This document shows, one piece after another, positions 5,493 through 6,092 of a stretch of 6,092 bases of DNA. A model generated the notes under the pieces. It worked only from the letters and a program-made list of their open reading frames with translations, was not told the origin of the DNA and made no database searches. Source of the stretch: Verrucomicrobiales bacterium (lineage in GTDB: Bacteria; Verrucomicrobiota; Verrucomicrobiia; Verrucomicrobiales; V1-33); contig JALRGB010000047.1 in assembly GCA_023253575.1 (NCBI GenBank), positions 1 through 6,092 of the forward strand, written 5' to 3'. Positions within the stretch are counted from its first letter, which is position 1. Every line of letters starts with the position of its first letter. The position numbers were made by a program, and so were the translations under genes.

Positions 5493-6092
5493 GTGCCCAA
5501 AGATTCATCCATCAAAAAAATCCTTCTGATTGGCTCCGGCCCGATTGTCATCGGACAAGGGTGCGAGTTCGACTATTCCGGCGTGCAGGCGTGCAAAGCC
5601 CTGCGCGAGGAAGGATATGAAGTCGTCCTCATCAATTCCAATCCGGCCACCATCATGACCGATCCGGAATTTGCGGCCCGCACCTATGTGGAGCCCATCA
5701 CACCGGAAATGGTGGAAAAAATCATCATCAAAGAACGTCCCGACGCTCTGCTCCCGACCTTGGGCGGTCAGACCGCGCTCAATTGCGCCATGAAGCTGCA
5801 CGAAATGGGCGTGCTCGCGAAAAACAACGTGCGCATGATCGGCGCCAAACCCGAAGCCATCCACAAAGGCGAAGACCGTCAGGCCTTCAAAGAAGCCATG
5901 ATCAAAATCGGCCTCGATATGCCCAAATCAGGCATCGCCAAGGCCCCGCGTATCAAAATAAAAGACAGCGAAACCGGCACCGAAAAAGACGGCTTCGATT
6001 ACACACACGGCATGGAAATCGCCCGCGGCATCGCCGCGGATATCGGCACGTTCCCGCTCATCATCCGCCCCGGTTTCACTCTCGGTGGGTCC
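5493..6092 (+). CDS. carB: Carbamoyl-phosphate synthase large subunit, N-terminal 200 residues (3' end outside window)
   Basis: CarB uses ammonia delivered from CarA, bicarbonate and two ATP to make carbamoyl phosphate for pyrimidine and arginine synthesis in the cytoplasm. The visible part covers the pre-ATP-grasp domain (about 1-125) and the start of the first ATP-grasp (carboxyphosphate) domain. Diagnostic stretches are IGSGPIVIGQGCEFDYSG (13-30), INSNPATIMTDPEF (47-60), LLPTLGGQTALN (86-97) and Arg129 in KGEDR, equal to Arg129 of E. coli. IIRPGFTLGG (190-199) carries Arg192, equivalent to E. coli Arg169. The gap between these arginines is 23 residues larger than in E. coli, almost all from an extra segment at about 150-173. 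GTG 5493 gives (M)PKDSSIKKILLIG, which fits the family N-terminus; in-frame GTGs at 5409 and 5418 add unrelated residues. The leader is pyrimidine-rich without a Shine-Dalgarno. carA is not immediately upstream. Confidence 0.96.
   Translation, partial: MPKDSSIKKILLIGSGPIVIGQGCEFDYSGVQACKALREEGYEVVLINSNPATIMTDPEFAARTYVEPITPEMVEKIIIKERPDALLPTLGGQTALNCAMKLHEMGVLAKNNVRMIGAKPEAIHKGEDRQAFKEAMIKIGLDMPKSGIAKAPRIKIKDSETGTEKDGFDYTHGMEIARGIAADIGTFPLIIRPGFTLGGS

Noticed and set aside
1..6092. CRISPR array, tRNA/rRNA genes, insertion sequence or prophage remnants
   Set aside because: I saw no regularly spaced repeats, no cloverleaf or rRNA signature, no transposase or integrase residues and no terminal inverted repeats with target duplications.

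Overview
The window looks like bacterial chromosome of moderately high G+C, by eye in the high fifties. All five genes are on the + strand, and none looks mobile or phage-derived. A SCO-type copper protein, a long DNA topoisomerase III, an AqpZ-type aquaporin and a CarB that closely follows the E. coli enzyme all point to an ordinary Gram-negative-type bacterium. CarB wording (GQGCEFDYSGVQ, MTDPEFAARTYVEPITPE), the missing Shine-Dalgarno sequences and the style of the spacers suggest Verrucomicrobiota or a relative. That placement is an inference and needs a database search.

Layout. Positions 2-322 hold the C-terminal end of a SCO1/SenC-like protein. Positions 323-678 are a 356-bp spacer full of unusual DNA: an almost loopless 47-nt palindrome whose only U-tract lies on the minus-strand side, a 17-nt alternating purine-pyrimidine (Z-prone) run, and a TTGACA promoter overlapped by a 14-bp perfect palindrome. 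Positions 679-3309 hold topB, a long 876-residue topoisomerase III with two C-terminal zinc-ribbon-like repeats and a basic tail. Positions 3310-3591 are a spacer with a GC-rich hairpin-forming block inside AT-rich flanks, then a good promoter for the next gene. Positions 3592-4281 hold aqpZ. Positions 4282-4489 hold three successive hairpins ending in a textbook intrinsic terminator. A polytopic membrane protein with an HELTH motif, resembling M50-type metallopeptidases, ends at 5368; its start is uncertain. After a 124-bp spacer, carB begins at a GTG at 5493 and runs off the window edge.

The genes do not form an obvious pathway. Copper handling, DNA decatenation, water transport, a putative membrane protease and carbamoyl-phosphate synthesis seem to be neighbours with separate promoters and terminators rather than one operon. 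No CRISPR array, tRNA, rRNA, insertion sequence or defence cassette is visible. The observations most worth following up are the structured DNA upstream of topB, the orphan leftward terminator, the structured block at 3391-3494, the roughly 22-residue insertion in CarB, and the conflict between the terminator and the start of the HELTH gene.
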